Source of the DNA: Scleromatobacter sp964418745
Lineage (GTDB): Bacteria > Pseudomonadota > Gammaproteobacteria > Burkholderiales > Burkholderiaceae_C
Assembly (NCBI GenBank): GCA_964418745.1
Contig: CAYQMX010000004.1
Span: 186,001-250,000, forward strand
Direction: 5' to 3'
Length of the DNA: 64,000 bases
Shown here piece by piece: positions 8,911 through 19,092 of this stretch (position 1 is its first letter; the number at the start of each line of letters is the position of its first letter). The position numbers and the translations under genes were made by a program. The notes under the pieces are model-generated. The model did no database searches. It worked only from the letters and a program-made list of their open reading frames with translations, and was not told the DNA's origin.

Positions 8911-9615
8911 TCAGCGCGGGCCGCGCAGGTGCTCGCACTGCGGGTCGTCGCAGCGCTCGCACACCCAGCGCGGCGCCGGCGGGCCCGAGGCGCTGTCCGC
9001 CAGGCGGCTGAACAGGCCCGCGGAGCGGCCCTGGCGCGCCCGCTGGCGCAGCAGCGGCCGCAGCGCGTCGAGCGCGCTCGCCACCCGGGCGGGGCCCGAG
9101 CCGCTGACCAGCGCCCACGTCACGCCCCAGTCGCCCAGGCGCGCGCGCACGCGGGCGTCCACCGGCGCGCGCACGTGCGGGCCGTCGCGCTGCAGGCCAT
9201 CGGCCACCCAGGGCAGGTCCAGCGAGGTGAGCAGGGTGATGTCCATCGTGCGCTGCGTGGCGCAGGCGGCGGCCTCCAGCGAACGGTCGTCGAACAGGAG
9301 GTCGCTGTAGACGGCCACCATCAGCGGCGTCGTGTCGCACAGCAGCACGTCCACGTCGGGGCGCGTCGCCGCGGCGTCGATGCGGCGGGCGTGTTCCTGC
9401 GCGATGCCGCTCTGCTCGTCGGCGCGCGGGGTGCGCGCATGCAGGTCGCACCACTCGCGCAGGTGCTCGTCGACCACTGCGCAGCGCAGGGCGAACTCCT
9501 GCGCGAGCGCCTGCGCCAGCGTGCGGGCGAGGGCGCTCTTGCCGGTGCTCTCCGCGCCGACGATGGCCACGCGAAGAGGCGCGGCGGCGGCGTTGTCAGT
9601 GGCGTGCGTCGACAT
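8911..9615 (-). CDS. NadR-like AAA family ATPase / nicotinamide riboside kinase
   Basis: A 234-residue protein with a P-loop at G20-AEST-GKS27 (VAIVGAESTGKSALA), matching the ribosylnicotinamide kinase domain of NadR. VVDEHLREW and DVLLCDTTPLM fit the family's lid and Walker B regions. There is no N-terminal HTH and no adenylyltransferase domain, so this is the kinase-only form. Its start overlaps the 3' end of pnuC by 20 bases, and the pair implies uptake of nicotinamide riboside and trapping as NMN. The C-terminus has a Cys/His cluster (CERCDDPQCEH) not needed for the kinase, possibly a metal site. Exact substrate is inferred from context. Confidence 0.85.
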   Translation of the reverse strand: MSTHATDNAAAAPLRVAIVGAESTGKSALARTLAQALAQEFALRCAVVDEHLREWCDLHARTPRADEQSGIAQEHARRIDAAATRPDVDVLLCDTTPLMVAVYSDLLFDDRSLEAAACATQRTMDITLLTSLDLPWVADGLQRDGPHVRAPVDARVRARLGDWGVTWALVSGSGPARVASALDALRPLLRQRARQGRSAGLFSRLADSASGPPAPRWVCERCDDPQCEHLRGPR

Positions 9616-10240
9616 GGCCCCGCATCCCGCGCCAGGCGCGCCAGCCCGCCACCGACAGCCCCGTGAACAGCGCGTACAGCAGCACCGTCAGCCACAGGTG
9701 CTTGGAGCCGAACAGCGCCACGCTGAAGCCGTTGACGGCGATCCACACGACCCAGTTCTCGATGAACTTGCGGGCCAGCAGCCAGGTGCCCAGCACGCTG
9801 CCGACGGTGGGCAGGGCATCCAGCCACGGCACGTCGGAATCGGTGCAGCGGCCCAGCAGCGTGGCCGCCAGCGGCCAGGCGAGCGCGGTGAGCGCGAGCG
9901 CCAACAGCGCGGCGCGGCGCGTGAGCGTGCGCACCACCAGCGCGCCGCCGTCGGCCGCGCGGCCGCCCAGCCATTGCCAGAGGCCCCAGAACGACATGGC
10001 CACGAAGAACAACTGCAGCGAGGCCTCGCCGTAGAGCCGGCTTTCGGCGAACAGCAGCGCGTACAGCAGCGACGACAGCATCGCCAGGGGCCACGCCAGC
10101 ACGTGCACGCGCATCTCGCAGCCCACCATCCACAGCGAGAGGACGAAGGCCGCGATCTCGATCCAGGTCATGGGCACGCCCCAGGCCGTGAAGGCCGGTG
10201 CGAGCAGGGGGTGGGCGAGGGCGAGGAGCGACTGCAGCAT
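9596..10240 (-). CDS. pnuC: Nicotinamide riboside transporter PnuC
   Basis: A 214-residue inner-membrane protein with about seven hydrophobic helices. Conserved PnuC features include the N-terminal WIEIAAFVLSLWMVGCEMR and WPLAMLSSLLYALLFAESRLYGE followed by LQLFFVAMSFWGLWQWL, which carry the family's WxxGxxxxxxxY/W-x-W pattern. The gene overlaps the downstream kinase gene by 20 bases. PnuC proteins are SWEET-like facilitators that depend on intracellular phosphorylation of the riboside, which explains the coupling. It begins 43 bases downstream of ftsB on the same strand, so it may also be read from the eno-ftsB transcript. Confidence 0.93.
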   Translation of the reverse strand: MLQSLLALAHPLLAPAFTAWGVPMTWIEIAAFVLSLWMVGCEMRVHVLAWPLAMLSSLLYALLFAESRLYGEASLQLFFVAMSFWGLWQWLGGRAADGGALVVRTLTRRAALLALALTALAWPLAATLLGRCTDSDVPWLDALPTVGSVLGTWLLARKFIENWVVWIAVNGFSVALFGSKHLWLTVLLYALFTGLSVAGWRAWRGMRGHVDARH

Positions 10241-10283
10241 GGAAGTCAGGCGCGCACGAGGGCGCGCCTGTGGGCGGGCGCGC

Positions 10284-10559
10284 TCACCGGCCCGGGGTAA
10301 GGACGACCAGCAGCTCGTCCGGCTTGATCATGCCCAGCTCGGAACGGGCCTTCTCCTCGACCATCTCCAGGCCTTCCTTGAGGTCTGAGACCTCGGCCTG
10401 CAGCTGGTCGTTGCGCTGCCGTGCGGCGTCGTTGGCGGCGCGCAGCGCGCGCAGCTCGACGCTCATCTCGTGCACGTGCGCGACGCCCGCCTTGCCGAAC
10501 CACAGCTCCGCCTGCACCCAGCCGATGAGCACGAGCAGGACGAGGGTGACAAGGCGCAT
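10284..10559 (-). CDS. ftsB: Cell division protein FtsB
   Basis: A 91-residue bitopic protein: a short cytoplasmic tip, one membrane helix (VTLVLLVLIGWVQAELWFG), then a leucine-zipper coiled coil (VELRALRAANDAARQRNDQL) and the conserved end EEKARSELGMIKPDE. FtsB links FtsL and FtsQ in the divisome. It follows enolase after 22 bases, the conserved eno-ftsB order of beta- and gammaproteobacteria. Confidence 0.94.
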   Translation of the reverse strand: MRLVTLVLLVLIGWVQAELWFGKAGVAHVHEMSVELRALRAANDAARQRNDQLQAEVSDLKEGLEMVEEKARSELGMIKPDELLVVLTPGR

Positions 10560-10581
10560 GGCGGCGTCCGCGGCGGTGGCT

Positions 10582-11865
10582 TCAGCGCAGGTTGTAGAAC
10601 GCGGCGCGGCCCGGGTAGGTGGCGATGTCGCCCAGGTCTTCCTCGATGCGCAACAGCTGGTTGTACTTGGCGATGCGGTCCGAGCGGCTCATCGAGCCGG
10701 TCTTGATCTGGCCGGCGTTGGAGCCCACGGCGATGTCGGCGATCGTCGAGTCTTCCGTCTCGCCCGAGCGGTGGCTGATGACGGCGGTGTAGCCCGCGCG
10801 CTTGGCCATCTCGATGGCCTCGAAGGTCTCGGTGAGCGTGCCGATCTGGTTGATCTTGATCAGGATCGAGTTGGCGATGCCCTTGTCGATGCCTTCCTTG
10901 AGGATCTTCGTGTTGGTGACGAACAGGTCGTCGCCCACCAGCTGCACCTTCTTGCCCAGCACCTCGGTCAGGTGCTTCCAGCCGGCCCAGTCGCCTTCGT
11001 GCATGCCGTCCTCGATCGTGATGATCGGGTACTTGTCGACCCAGCTGGCCAGCATCGACGTCCACTCTTCGGCCGTCAGCTGCAGGCCTTCGCAGTCGAG
11101 GTGGTACTTGCCGTCCTTGTAGAACTCGCTGGCGGCGCAGTCCAGGCCGATGGCGATCTGCTCGCCGGCGGTGTAGCCGGCGCGCTCGATGGCCTCGAGC
11201 AGCAGCTGGATCGCCGCCTCGTGGCTGGCCACGCTGGGGGCGAAGCCGCCTTCGTCGCCGACCGCGGTGGAGATGCCGCGCTCGCCCAGGATCTTCTTGA
11301 GCGCGTGGAACACCTCGGCACCGTAGCGCACCGCTTCGCGGAACGTCGGCGCACCGATCGGCAGGATCATGAATTCCTGGATGTCGAGGTTGTTGTTGGC
11401 GTGCTCGCCGCCGTTGATCACGTTGATCATCGGCACCGGCATCTGCATCTTGCCCATGCCGCCGAAATAGCGGTAGAGCGGCAGGCCGCTTTCTTCCGCG
11501 GCGGCGCGCGCGACGGCCATGGAGACGGCCAGCGTCGCGTTGGCACCCAGGCGGGCCTTGTTGTCGGTGCCGTCGAGGTCGATCAGCGTCTGGTCCAGGA
11601 AGGCCTGCTCGGAGGCGTCCAGGCCCAGCACGGCCTCGGAGATCTCGGTGTTGATGTGCTCGACAGCCTTGAGCACGCCCTTGCCGAGGTAGCGGCTCTT
11701 GTCGCCGTCGCGCAGCTCGATGGCTTCGCGCGAGCCGGTGGACGCGCCCGAGGGCACGGCCGCGCGGCCCATCACGCCGCTTTCCAGCAGCACGTCGCAC
11801 TCGACGGTGGGGTTGCCGCGGCTGTCGAGGATCTCGCGGCCGACGATGTCAACGATGGCACTCAT
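10582..11865 (-). CDS. eno: Enolase
   Basis: A 427-residue phosphopyruvate hydratase, full length. Recognisable elements: SAIVDIVGREILDSRGNPTVE at the N-terminus, the catalytic-loop GASTGSREA, the acid/base region VGDEGGFAP, metal-binding MINVINGGEHA and the signature ILIKINQIGTLTE, then SHRSGETEDSTIADIAVG. It converts 2-phosphoglycerate to phosphoenolpyruvate and can be part of the RNA degradosome. A Shine-Dalgarno (CTGGAG) lies 10 bases before the ATG. ftsB follows. In many Burkholderiales kdsA sits between pyrG and eno, and here it does not. Confidence 0.98.
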   Translation of the reverse strand: MSAIVDIVGREILDSRGNPTVECDVLLESGVMGRAAVPSGASTGSREAIELRDGDKSRYLGKGVLKAVEHINTEISEAVLGLDASEQAFLDQTLIDLDGTDNKARLGANATLAVSMAVARAAAEESGLPLYRYFGGMGKMQMPVPMINVINGGEHANNNLDIQEFMILPIGAPTFREAVRYGAEVFHALKKILGERGISTAVGDEGGFAPSVASHEAAIQLLLEAIERAGYTAGEQIAIGLDCAASEFYKDGKYHLDCEGLQLTAEEWTSMLASWVDKYPIITIEDGMHEGDWAGWKHLTEVLGKKVQLVGDDLFVTNTKILKEGIDKGIANSILIKINQIGTLTETFEAIEMAKRAGYTAVISHRSGETEDSTIADIAVGSNAGQIKTGSMSRSDRIAKYNQLLRIEEDLGDIATYPGRAAFYNLR

Positions 11866-12078
11866 GGTCTTTGCTCCAGTTTTTCGAAATTGTCGTGGCC
11901 GGGCGGCGCAGGCCGCCCGGCCAGGTGGCCGACGGCGGGGCCGGCGCGTTGCGGGGGGCGTGTCGGACGGGGTACGGCCTGCACTCTGCCACAGCCGGGA
12001 GGCATTTCGGCCTCGCGGCGGTTACAGCACAGCGTCTTTTCGAGGGACGTCGCGGCTCTCCCGGGTGTTCATGGGACT
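11866..12078. other. Non-coding stretch between pyrG and eno
   Basis: This gap holds the enolase leader and presumably its promoter; I see no convincing hexamers. There is no credible gene here: the small open frames on either strand have no ribosome-binding site and match nothing recognisable. No remnant of kdsA, which commonly occupies this slot, is visible. Confidence 0.5.
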
Positions 12079-12133
12079 GACTTCCGCCTGGCGGCTGCGG
12101 TGCGAGCGCTCTTCGGAGCGGCCGTGCGCGCGC

Positions 12134-12136
<3 letters not shown>
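12079..12136 (-). repeat. Stop-codon-anchored palindromic repeat, copy A
   Basis: Read on the minus strand, the element starts with the TGA stop of pyrG and runs TGAGCGCGCGCACGGCCG, then CTCCGAAGAGCGCTCGCACC and GCAGCCGCCAGGCGG. Copy B at 37296-37352 matches the first ~42 bases with two differences and also begins at a stop codon. GAGCGC near the start can pair with GCGCTC about 20 bases on, so it can fold as a hairpin. It may serve as a terminator or a REP-like element. Confidence 0.65.
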
Positions 12137-13822
<1,686 letters not shown>

Positions 13823-13895
13823 CTGCCGCGAGGGCCGCGACGCTCCGGTGTCGGGGCGCGGACCCAGGGCATGAATGCCAAGGTGGTAAAGCGCG

Positions 13896-13901
13896 ATTAT
13901 A
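13896..13901 (-). promoter_or_regulatory. Candidate -10 box of pyrG
   Basis: The minus strand reads CGCGTATAATCGCGC, a perfect TATAAT in an otherwise GC-rich gap, about 75 bases before the pyrG start. No clear -35 hexamer is visible at 16-18 bases upstream, so the assignment rests on the -10 alone. Confidence 0.45.
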
Positions 13902-13937
13902 CGCGGACGCCCGGTCGGGCCCGCCGCGCGCGCCGCC

Positions 13938-14768
13938 TCAGGCCGCGGGCTTCGGGTGGCGCGGGCGTGCGACCACGGGTGTCATCGTGGCGAGCAGTTC
14001 CAGCACCAGCAGCGCGGTGTCGTCGGGCCGCTCCATCGGGTACAGGTGCGTGCCGTCGATCCAGCGCCAGCGCTCGCCGGCCAGCCGGTGCGAGCTGGCG
14101 AAGCCGCCCTGGCGCATCTCGGCCGAGCGGGTGCCCGCGATGAAGCCGACGGCGCACTGCGGCGGATGCTTGCGCAACAGCGCCGGCACGTGGTGCGGCA
14201 GCGTGTTGTAGATGCGGGTCTCGACGTCGCGCTGGAACGCCAGCACGACCTTGTCGCCGTCCCGCTCGAAGCCGGCCTGCACGTAGGCCTGCAGCATGCG
14301 CGGATCCCAGCGCGCGAACGCCGCCTTGGCGGCGAAGTGCGCATGCACCGCCTCGTGCGACGGCCACTCGTGGCGGCGCCGGCGGGCGATGGCGCCGGGG
14401 CCCATGCGCTCGATCAGGCCGGCGCGCTTGGCCATGTGCACGCTGTGCGCGCGCCAGCCGGTGACGATGGGCGAGTCCAGCATCACCAGGCCGCCCACCA
14501 GGTCGGGCCGCTTGCAGGCCGCCATCAGGCTGACCAGGCCGCCCAGCGAGTGACCCACCAGCATCGCGCCGGCGAGGTCCCGGGCGACGATGAAGTCGGT
14601 GAGCTGGTCGCGCAGCCGCGGCCAGTTGCTGGTGACCGGGTAGCGCGCGTCGTGGCTGAAGCGCGGCGGCGCCTCCACGCGCCAGCCCTGCGCGCGCCAG
14701 ACGTCGAAGATCGGTTCGTACGTGGCGGCGGGAAAGCCGTTGGCGTGTGCGAAGACGATGGTGCTCAT
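13938..14768 (-). CDS. Alpha/beta fold hydrolase
   Basis: A 276-residue cytosolic hydrolase. The oxyanion region FAHANGFPAATY and the nucleophile elbow VGHSLGGLVSL (Ser in G-H-S-L-G) are clear. A downstream acid appears in MLDSPIV or the later strands, and the catalytic His is probably in DGTHLYPMERP. The family is broad (esterases, lipases, C-C hydrolases), so the substrate cannot be named. It starts after a palindromic intergenic element and follows the Anbu-type peptidase on the same strand. Confidence 0.88.
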   Translation of the reverse strand: MSTIVFAHANGFPAATYEPIFDVWRAQGWRVEAPPRFSHDARYPVTSNWPRLRDQLTDFIVARDLAGAMLVGHSLGGLVSLMAACKRPDLVGGLVMLDSPIVTGWRAHSVHMAKRAGLIERMGPGAIARRRRHEWPSHEAVHAHFAAKAAFARWDPRMLQAYVQAGFERDGDKVVLAFQRDVETRIYNTLPHHVPALLRKHPPQCAVGFIAGTRSAEMRQGGFASSHRLAGERWRWIDGTHLYPMERPDDTALLVLELLATMTPVVARPRHPKPAA

Positions 14769-14847
14769 CGAGCAGCGCGCGGCCGCTCCGGAGCGGCGAG
14801 AGCGCCCCTCGCAGGCGGTGAGCGAAGCGAGCTGGGGGCAGTCATTT
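14769..14847 (-). repeat. Intergenic palindromic element
   Basis: The 79-base gap between the peptidase and hydrolase genes contains a perfect 16-bp palindrome at 14782-14797 (GCCGCTCCGGAGCGGC) and, further toward the peptidase gene, AGCTCGCTTCGCTCACCGCC on the minus strand, which looks like a REP-type intergenic repeat. It could fold in the transcript and separate expression of the two genes. Confidence 0.5.
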
Positions 14848-15678
14848 CTACACCACCTTCTCGTTCTCGTTGTGGATCTTCTTGAGCGTCTCGTAGCGCG
14901 GCGCGTCGACGATCAGTGGCGTGCTCGTCGGCGTGGCGTCGTTGCCCCACTGCGGGTCTTCCATGCCCTCGAAGACCTCGCGCAGCCGACGGCCCCACGA
15001 CTCGCGCACCATGCGGAAGTACGGGTTCTGGTCGTCGATGCAGGCGATCTGGTCGGACTGCAGCTTGCCGGCCTCGTAGACCACCAGGTCCAGCGGCAGG
15101 CCCACCGAGAGGTTGGACTTCAGCGTCGAGTCCATCGACACCAGCGCGCACTTGGCGGCTTCCTCCAGCGGCGTGCCCGGCGTCAGCACGCGGTCGAGGA
15201 TGGGCTTGCCGTACTTGGATTCGCCGATCTGGAAGAAGCAGGTCTCGCGCGTGGCCTCGATGAAGTTGCCGGCCGAGTAGACGAGGAACAGCCGCATCGC
15301 CTCGTTGCCGATCTGGCCGCCGAAGATGAAGCTGGCGACGAAGTCCATGCCGTTGTTCTTCAGGGCGGGGCCGTCGACCTCGTAGACGCGGCGCACGGCC
15401 GCGCCGAGCACGCGGGCGGCATCGAACATGCTGGTGGCGTTCCAGATGGTGATCGGCTCGCCGTCGCCGTTGGGCAGCGCCTCGACCTGCAGGATCTCGC
15501 GCACCGACTGCGAGATCGACAGGTTGCCGGCCGAAAGCAGCGTCATGAAACGGTCGCCCGGCTTCTCGTAGACGATCATCTTGCGGAAGATGCTGATCTG
15601 GTCGAGCCCGGCATTGGTGCGCGAGTCCGAGAGGAAGACGAGGCCGGCGTTGAGCCGGATGCCGACGCAATAGGTCAT
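14848..15678 (-). CDS. Anbu-type proteasome-like peptidase
   Basis: A 276-residue Ntn-hydrolase. MTYCVGIRLNAGLVFLSDSRTNAGLDQIS matches the ancestral beta subunit (Anbu/BPH) of proteasome-like peptidases; the residue expected to become the N-terminal nucleophile is Thr2 after Met removal. FVASFIFGGQIGNEAMRLFLVYSAGNFIEAT and GKPILDRVLTPGTPLEEAAKCALVSMDSTLKSNLSVG are typical family blocks. Anbu genes usually sit with an alpha-E protein, an ATP-grasp protein and a transglutaminase; none of those is adjacent here. Neighbours are an alpha/beta hydrolase and mutS. Biological substrate is unknown. Confidence 0.88.
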   Translation of the reverse strand: MTYCVGIRLNAGLVFLSDSRTNAGLDQISIFRKMIVYEKPGDRFMTLLSAGNLSISQSVREILQVEALPNGDGEPITIWNATSMFDAARVLGAAVRRVYEVDGPALKNNGMDFVASFIFGGQIGNEAMRLFLVYSAGNFIEATRETCFFQIGESKYGKPILDRVLTPGTPLEEAAKCALVSMDSTLKSNLSVGLPLDLVVYEAGKLQSDQIACIDDQNPYFRMVRESWGRRLREVFEGMEDPQWGNDATPTSTPLIVDAPRYETLKKIHNENEKVV

Positions 15679-15766
15679 GGGGATTCTCTTGTTGTGCGGT
15701 GCGGGGTCGATTGTCGCGCCTGTGGGGGCGGTCCGCCGGGGTGGCCGGTCCGAAAGCGCGCCGGTG

Positions 15767-18445
15767 TCAGTCTTTCGCCAACAAGGCCTTGAGTCGGTAC
15801 AGCGCCTCGAGCGCCTCGCGCGGGGCCAGCTGGTCGGGATCGAGGGCGGCCAGCGCCGCCTCGGCGCGCGTCGGGCCGGCCGCGGCCGCGGCGGCGTCGG
15901 CGGCCGCGGGGGCGGCGAACAGGTCGACCTGGGCCGCGCCGGCAGCCTGCTGGGCCTCCAGCGCCTCCAGCGTGGCGCGGGCCTGGCGCACCAGGCTGCC
16001 GGGCATGCCGGCCAGCCGGGCCACCTGCACGCCGTAGCTTCGGCTGGCCGGGCCGGCCTCGATCGCGTGCAGGAACACGATCTGGTCGCCGCTCTCGGCC
16101 GCCGACACGTGCATGTTGAGCGCCCCCGGGTGCCTGGTCGGGAAGTCGGTCAGCTCGAAGTAGTGGGTGGCGAACAGCGTGAACGAGCGGTTCTTCTCGT
16201 GCAGGTGCGAGGCGATCGCGCCGGCCAGCGCGAGGCCGTCGAAGGTGGACGTGCCGCGGCCGATCTCGTCCATCAGCACCAGTGAGCGGTCGGTGGCCGA
16301 GTGGACGATGGCCGCGGCCTCGGTCATCTCGACCATGAAGGTGGACTGCGCGTTGGCCAGGTCGTCGGCCGCGCCGATGCGGGTGTGGATCGCGTCGATC
16401 GGCCCCAGGCGGCAGCGCGCGGCCGGCACGTACGAACCGATCGCGGCCATCAGCGTGATCAGCGCCACCTGGCGCATGAACGTGCTCTTGCCGCCCATGT
16501 TGGGGCCGGTGACGATGAGCATGCGCGTGCGCGCGTCGAGCCGGCAGTCGTTGGCGATGAAGGCGCCGCCGCCGGTCTCGGCCAGGCGCGCCTCGACCAC
16601 CGGGTGGCGGCCGCGCTCGATGTCCAGGCACGGGTGGTTGACGAACTCGGGGCGGCACCAGCCCAGTGTCTGCGCGCGCTCGGTCAGCGCGCACAGCGCG
16701 TCCAGCGACGCCAGCGCGCGCGCCAGCTCGCCCAGGATGCCCAGTGTCGGCTGCAGCTCGTCGAGCAGCGTCTCCCACAACAGCTTCTCGCGCGCGAGCG
16801 AGCGCTCCTGCGCGGACAGCGCCTTGTCCTCGAACGCGCGCAGCTCGGGCGTGATGTAGCGCTCGGCGTTCTTCAGCGTCTGGCGGCGCTGGTAATCGGC
16901 CGGCACCTTGTCCAGGCCGGAGGTGGTGACCTCGATGTAGAAGCCGTGCACCTTGTTGTACTGCACCCGCAGGTTGGCGATGCCGGTGCGCTCGCGCTCG
17001 CGCGCCTCCAGCGCGACCAGGAAGTCGTCGCAGTTGGTGGCGATGGCGCGCAGCTCGTCGAGCTCGGCGTCGAAGCCCGACGCGATCACGCCGCCGTCGC
17101 GCAGCAGCACGGCCGGCTCGGCGGCGATGGTGGCGGCCAGGTGCGCGGCGATGCGCGGATCGGGATGCAGCGCGGCGTGCAGGCGCAGCAGCAGGGTGCT
17201 GGCGGCCGTGTCGCCCAGCAGCGGCTCTTCGAGCGCAGCGACCGGGCTGCAATGGTTCGGCGGCAGGCAGGCCACCAGTTGCGGCAGCAGCGCGAGGGTG
17301 TCGCGCAGGCCGGCGAGTTCGCGCGGGCGCACCTGGCGCAGCGCGATGCGCGCGACGATGCGCTGCACGTCGCTGACGCCGCGCAGCGCCTGGCGCAGCG
17401 GCTCGGGGCCGTGCGCGGCCAGCACGGCGATCGCGTCGTGGCGTTCGTTGGCGTCCTTGCGGTCGCGCAGCGGGTGGGTGAGCCACAGCCTCAGCTGGCG
17501 GCTGCCCATGCCGGTGCGGCAGGTGTCGAGCAGCGACAGCAGCGTGGGCGCCGGCTCGCCGCGCAGCGTCTGCGTCAGCTCCAGGTTGCGCAGCGTGGCC
17601 GGCGGCAGCTCGAGCAGCTCGCTGGCCTTCTCCACCCCCAGCGACTTGACGTGGCCGAGCGCGCTGCGCGCGCCGCCGGAGGTGTGTTCCGCATAGCTGA
17701 CGAGGGCGGCTGCGGCGGCGTGGGCGCGCGGCAGTTCCTGCGCGTTGAAGCCGGCCAGCGTGGACACGCCCAGCAGCTCGCACAGCTTGCGCAGCCCCAG
17801 CTCGGCGTCGAACTGCCAGGCCGGGCGGTTGACGACGGCCACCGTGCCCTGGCGCACCGCCATCGGCGCGGCGTCGGCCGACACCAGGATCTCGGCCGGC
17901 GCCAGGCGCGCCAGCCAGGCCGGCAGCTCGGCCTCGGTGCACTCGCCCAGGCCCAGCCGGCCTTCGGCCAGCGCCAGCCACGCGAGCCCGATGCGCGCGC
18001 GGTTGGCGTGCACGGCCAGCAGCACGGTGTCCTGGCGCTCGGCCAGCAGCTCGGAGTCGGTGACGGTGCCCGGCGTGACCACGCGCGTCACCCGGCGTTC
18101 GACCGGCCCCTTGGCCGCGCCGACCTCGCCGACCTGTTCGGCGATGGCCACCGCTTCGCCCAGCTTGACCAGCCGCGCCAGGTAGGACTCCAGCGAATGC
18201 GCCGGCACGCCGGCCATCACCACCGGCTGGCCGGCGGACGCGCCGCGCGTGGTCAGCGTGATGTCGAGCAGCCGGTTGGCCTTGCGGGCGTCGTCGTAGA
18301 AGACCTCGTAGAAGTCGCCCATGCGGTACAGCAGCAGGGTGTCCGGGAAGTCGGCCTTCAGGCGGAAATACTGCGCCATCATGGGCGTGTGGGCGCTGTA
18401 GTCGACGGGCGCGCTGGAGGATTCCACGGGGTGTTCGGTTGGCAT
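15767..18445 (-). CDS. mutS: DNA mismatch repair protein MutS
   Basis: An 892-residue mismatch sensor. The N-terminal mismatch-binding motif GDFYEVFYDDA (the Phe-x-Glu wedge) is present near residue 45. The ATPase domain has Walker A TGPNMGGKSTFMRQ, the signature STFMVEMTEAA, Walker B SLVLMDEIGRGTSTFDG and the switch THYFELTD. The C-terminus carries an Ala-rich linker (roughly residues 820-860) before the helix LAPREALEALYRLKALL, the tetramer/beta-clamp region. Length is normal. It is probably transcribed alone. Confidence 0.98.
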   Translation of the reverse strand: MPTEHPVESSSAPVDYSAHTPMMAQYFRLKADFPDTLLLYRMGDFYEVFYDDARKANRLLDITLTTRGASAGQPVVMAGVPAHSLESYLARLVKLGEAVAIAEQVGEVGAAKGPVERRVTRVVTPGTVTDSELLAERQDTVLLAVHANRARIGLAWLALAEGRLGLGECTEAELPAWLARLAPAEILVSADAAPMAVRQGTVAVVNRPAWQFDAELGLRKLCELLGVSTLAGFNAQELPRAHAAAAALVSYAEHTSGGARSALGHVKSLGVEKASELLELPPATLRNLELTQTLRGEPAPTLLSLLDTCRTGMGSRQLRLWLTHPLRDRKDANERHDAIAVLAAHGPEPLRQALRGVSDVQRIVARIALRQVRPRELAGLRDTLALLPQLVACLPPNHCSPVAALEEPLLGDTAASTLLLRLHAALHPDPRIAAHLAATIAAEPAVLLRDGGVIASGFDAELDELRAIATNCDDFLVALEARERERTGIANLRVQYNKVHGFYIEVTTSGLDKVPADYQRRQTLKNAERYITPELRAFEDKALSAQERSLAREKLLWETLLDELQPTLGILGELARALASLDALCALTERAQTLGWCRPEFVNHPCLDIERGRHPVVEARLAETGGGAFIANDCRLDARTRMLIVTGPNMGGKSTFMRQVALITLMAAIGSYVPAARCRLGPIDAIHTRIGAADDLANAQSTFMVEMTEAAAIVHSATDRSLVLMDEIGRGTSTFDGLALAGAIASHLHEKNRSFTLFATHYFELTDFPTRHPGALNMHVSAAESGDQIVFLHAIEAGPASRSYGVQVARLAGMPGSLVRQARATLEALEAQQAAGAAQVDLFAAPAAADAAAAAAGPTRAEAALAALDPDQLAPREALEALYRLKALLAKD

Positions 18446-18698
18446 CGGCGACAGGGGGCGAGTGGGCTCGCCGTGGTTCGGAAGGGCCCGCGGGCGGCGT
18501 CGGGATCCGGATTATCTCGTGCGCAGGGGGCAGCTCCGCGATGCCGGATGCGCCGTGTCGGCCGCCCGGCGTAACGGCGGCGTCACGCGAATCGGCCTAG
18601 AGTGGCATCGAACGGTCAGGCCCCGATGCGCCGATCAGGGCGGGCGACCGTTCGTGCGCGCAGCGCCGCCCTGGGCACTTCAACTTCAAGGAACTTCC

Positions 18699-18977
18699 AT
18701 GACCGCCGTGCTGGATCCCGAACAAGCCGCCCCTGCGGCAGAGACCGCCACCGCACTCCGCGACCATCGCCTCGGATTCTGGGACGTCGTCGCCGACCTG
18801 TGCGCCGGCGCCGAGCAATTGCTGGCGAGCGCCGAGGCCGCGAAGGCCGTGCTTCCCGGCGGCAGGGCGTTCCACGAGGAAATGGTGCGGCTGAGCGCGT
18901 CGGTCCAGGCGCTCGACCTCCACGCACGTCGCTTCGACGTCCTGCGCGACGAATACGAACGGGGTGTCCACCGCTGA
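18699..18977 (+). CDS. Small hypothetical protein
   Basis: A 92-residue protein (MTAVLDPEQAAPAAETATAL…) that I do not recognise. It is predicted helical and acidic, with one cysteine (DLCAGAEQLLASAEAAK), no signal peptide and no membrane segment. The start is set by a clear Shine-Dalgarno (AAGGAA, 6 bases before the ATG); the open frame extends upstream but has no other good start. It stands alone between the mutS promoter region and the 3' end of suhB. Confidence 0.6.
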   Translation: MTAVLDPEQAAPAAETATALRDHRLGFWDVVADLCAGAEQLLASAEAAKAVLPGGRAFHEEMVRLSASVQALDLHARRFDVLRDEYERGVHR

Positions 18978-19092
18978 AGGGGGACATCGGGGTCGCGGAT
19001 GCCGCGGCCGTTCCCGCGGCGGCGACGCGGCCGGTAGCCCGCCCGGCGACCCGGCATGCCGGGTGCGCTGCGTGTGGCGCCGCGTCGCGTCC

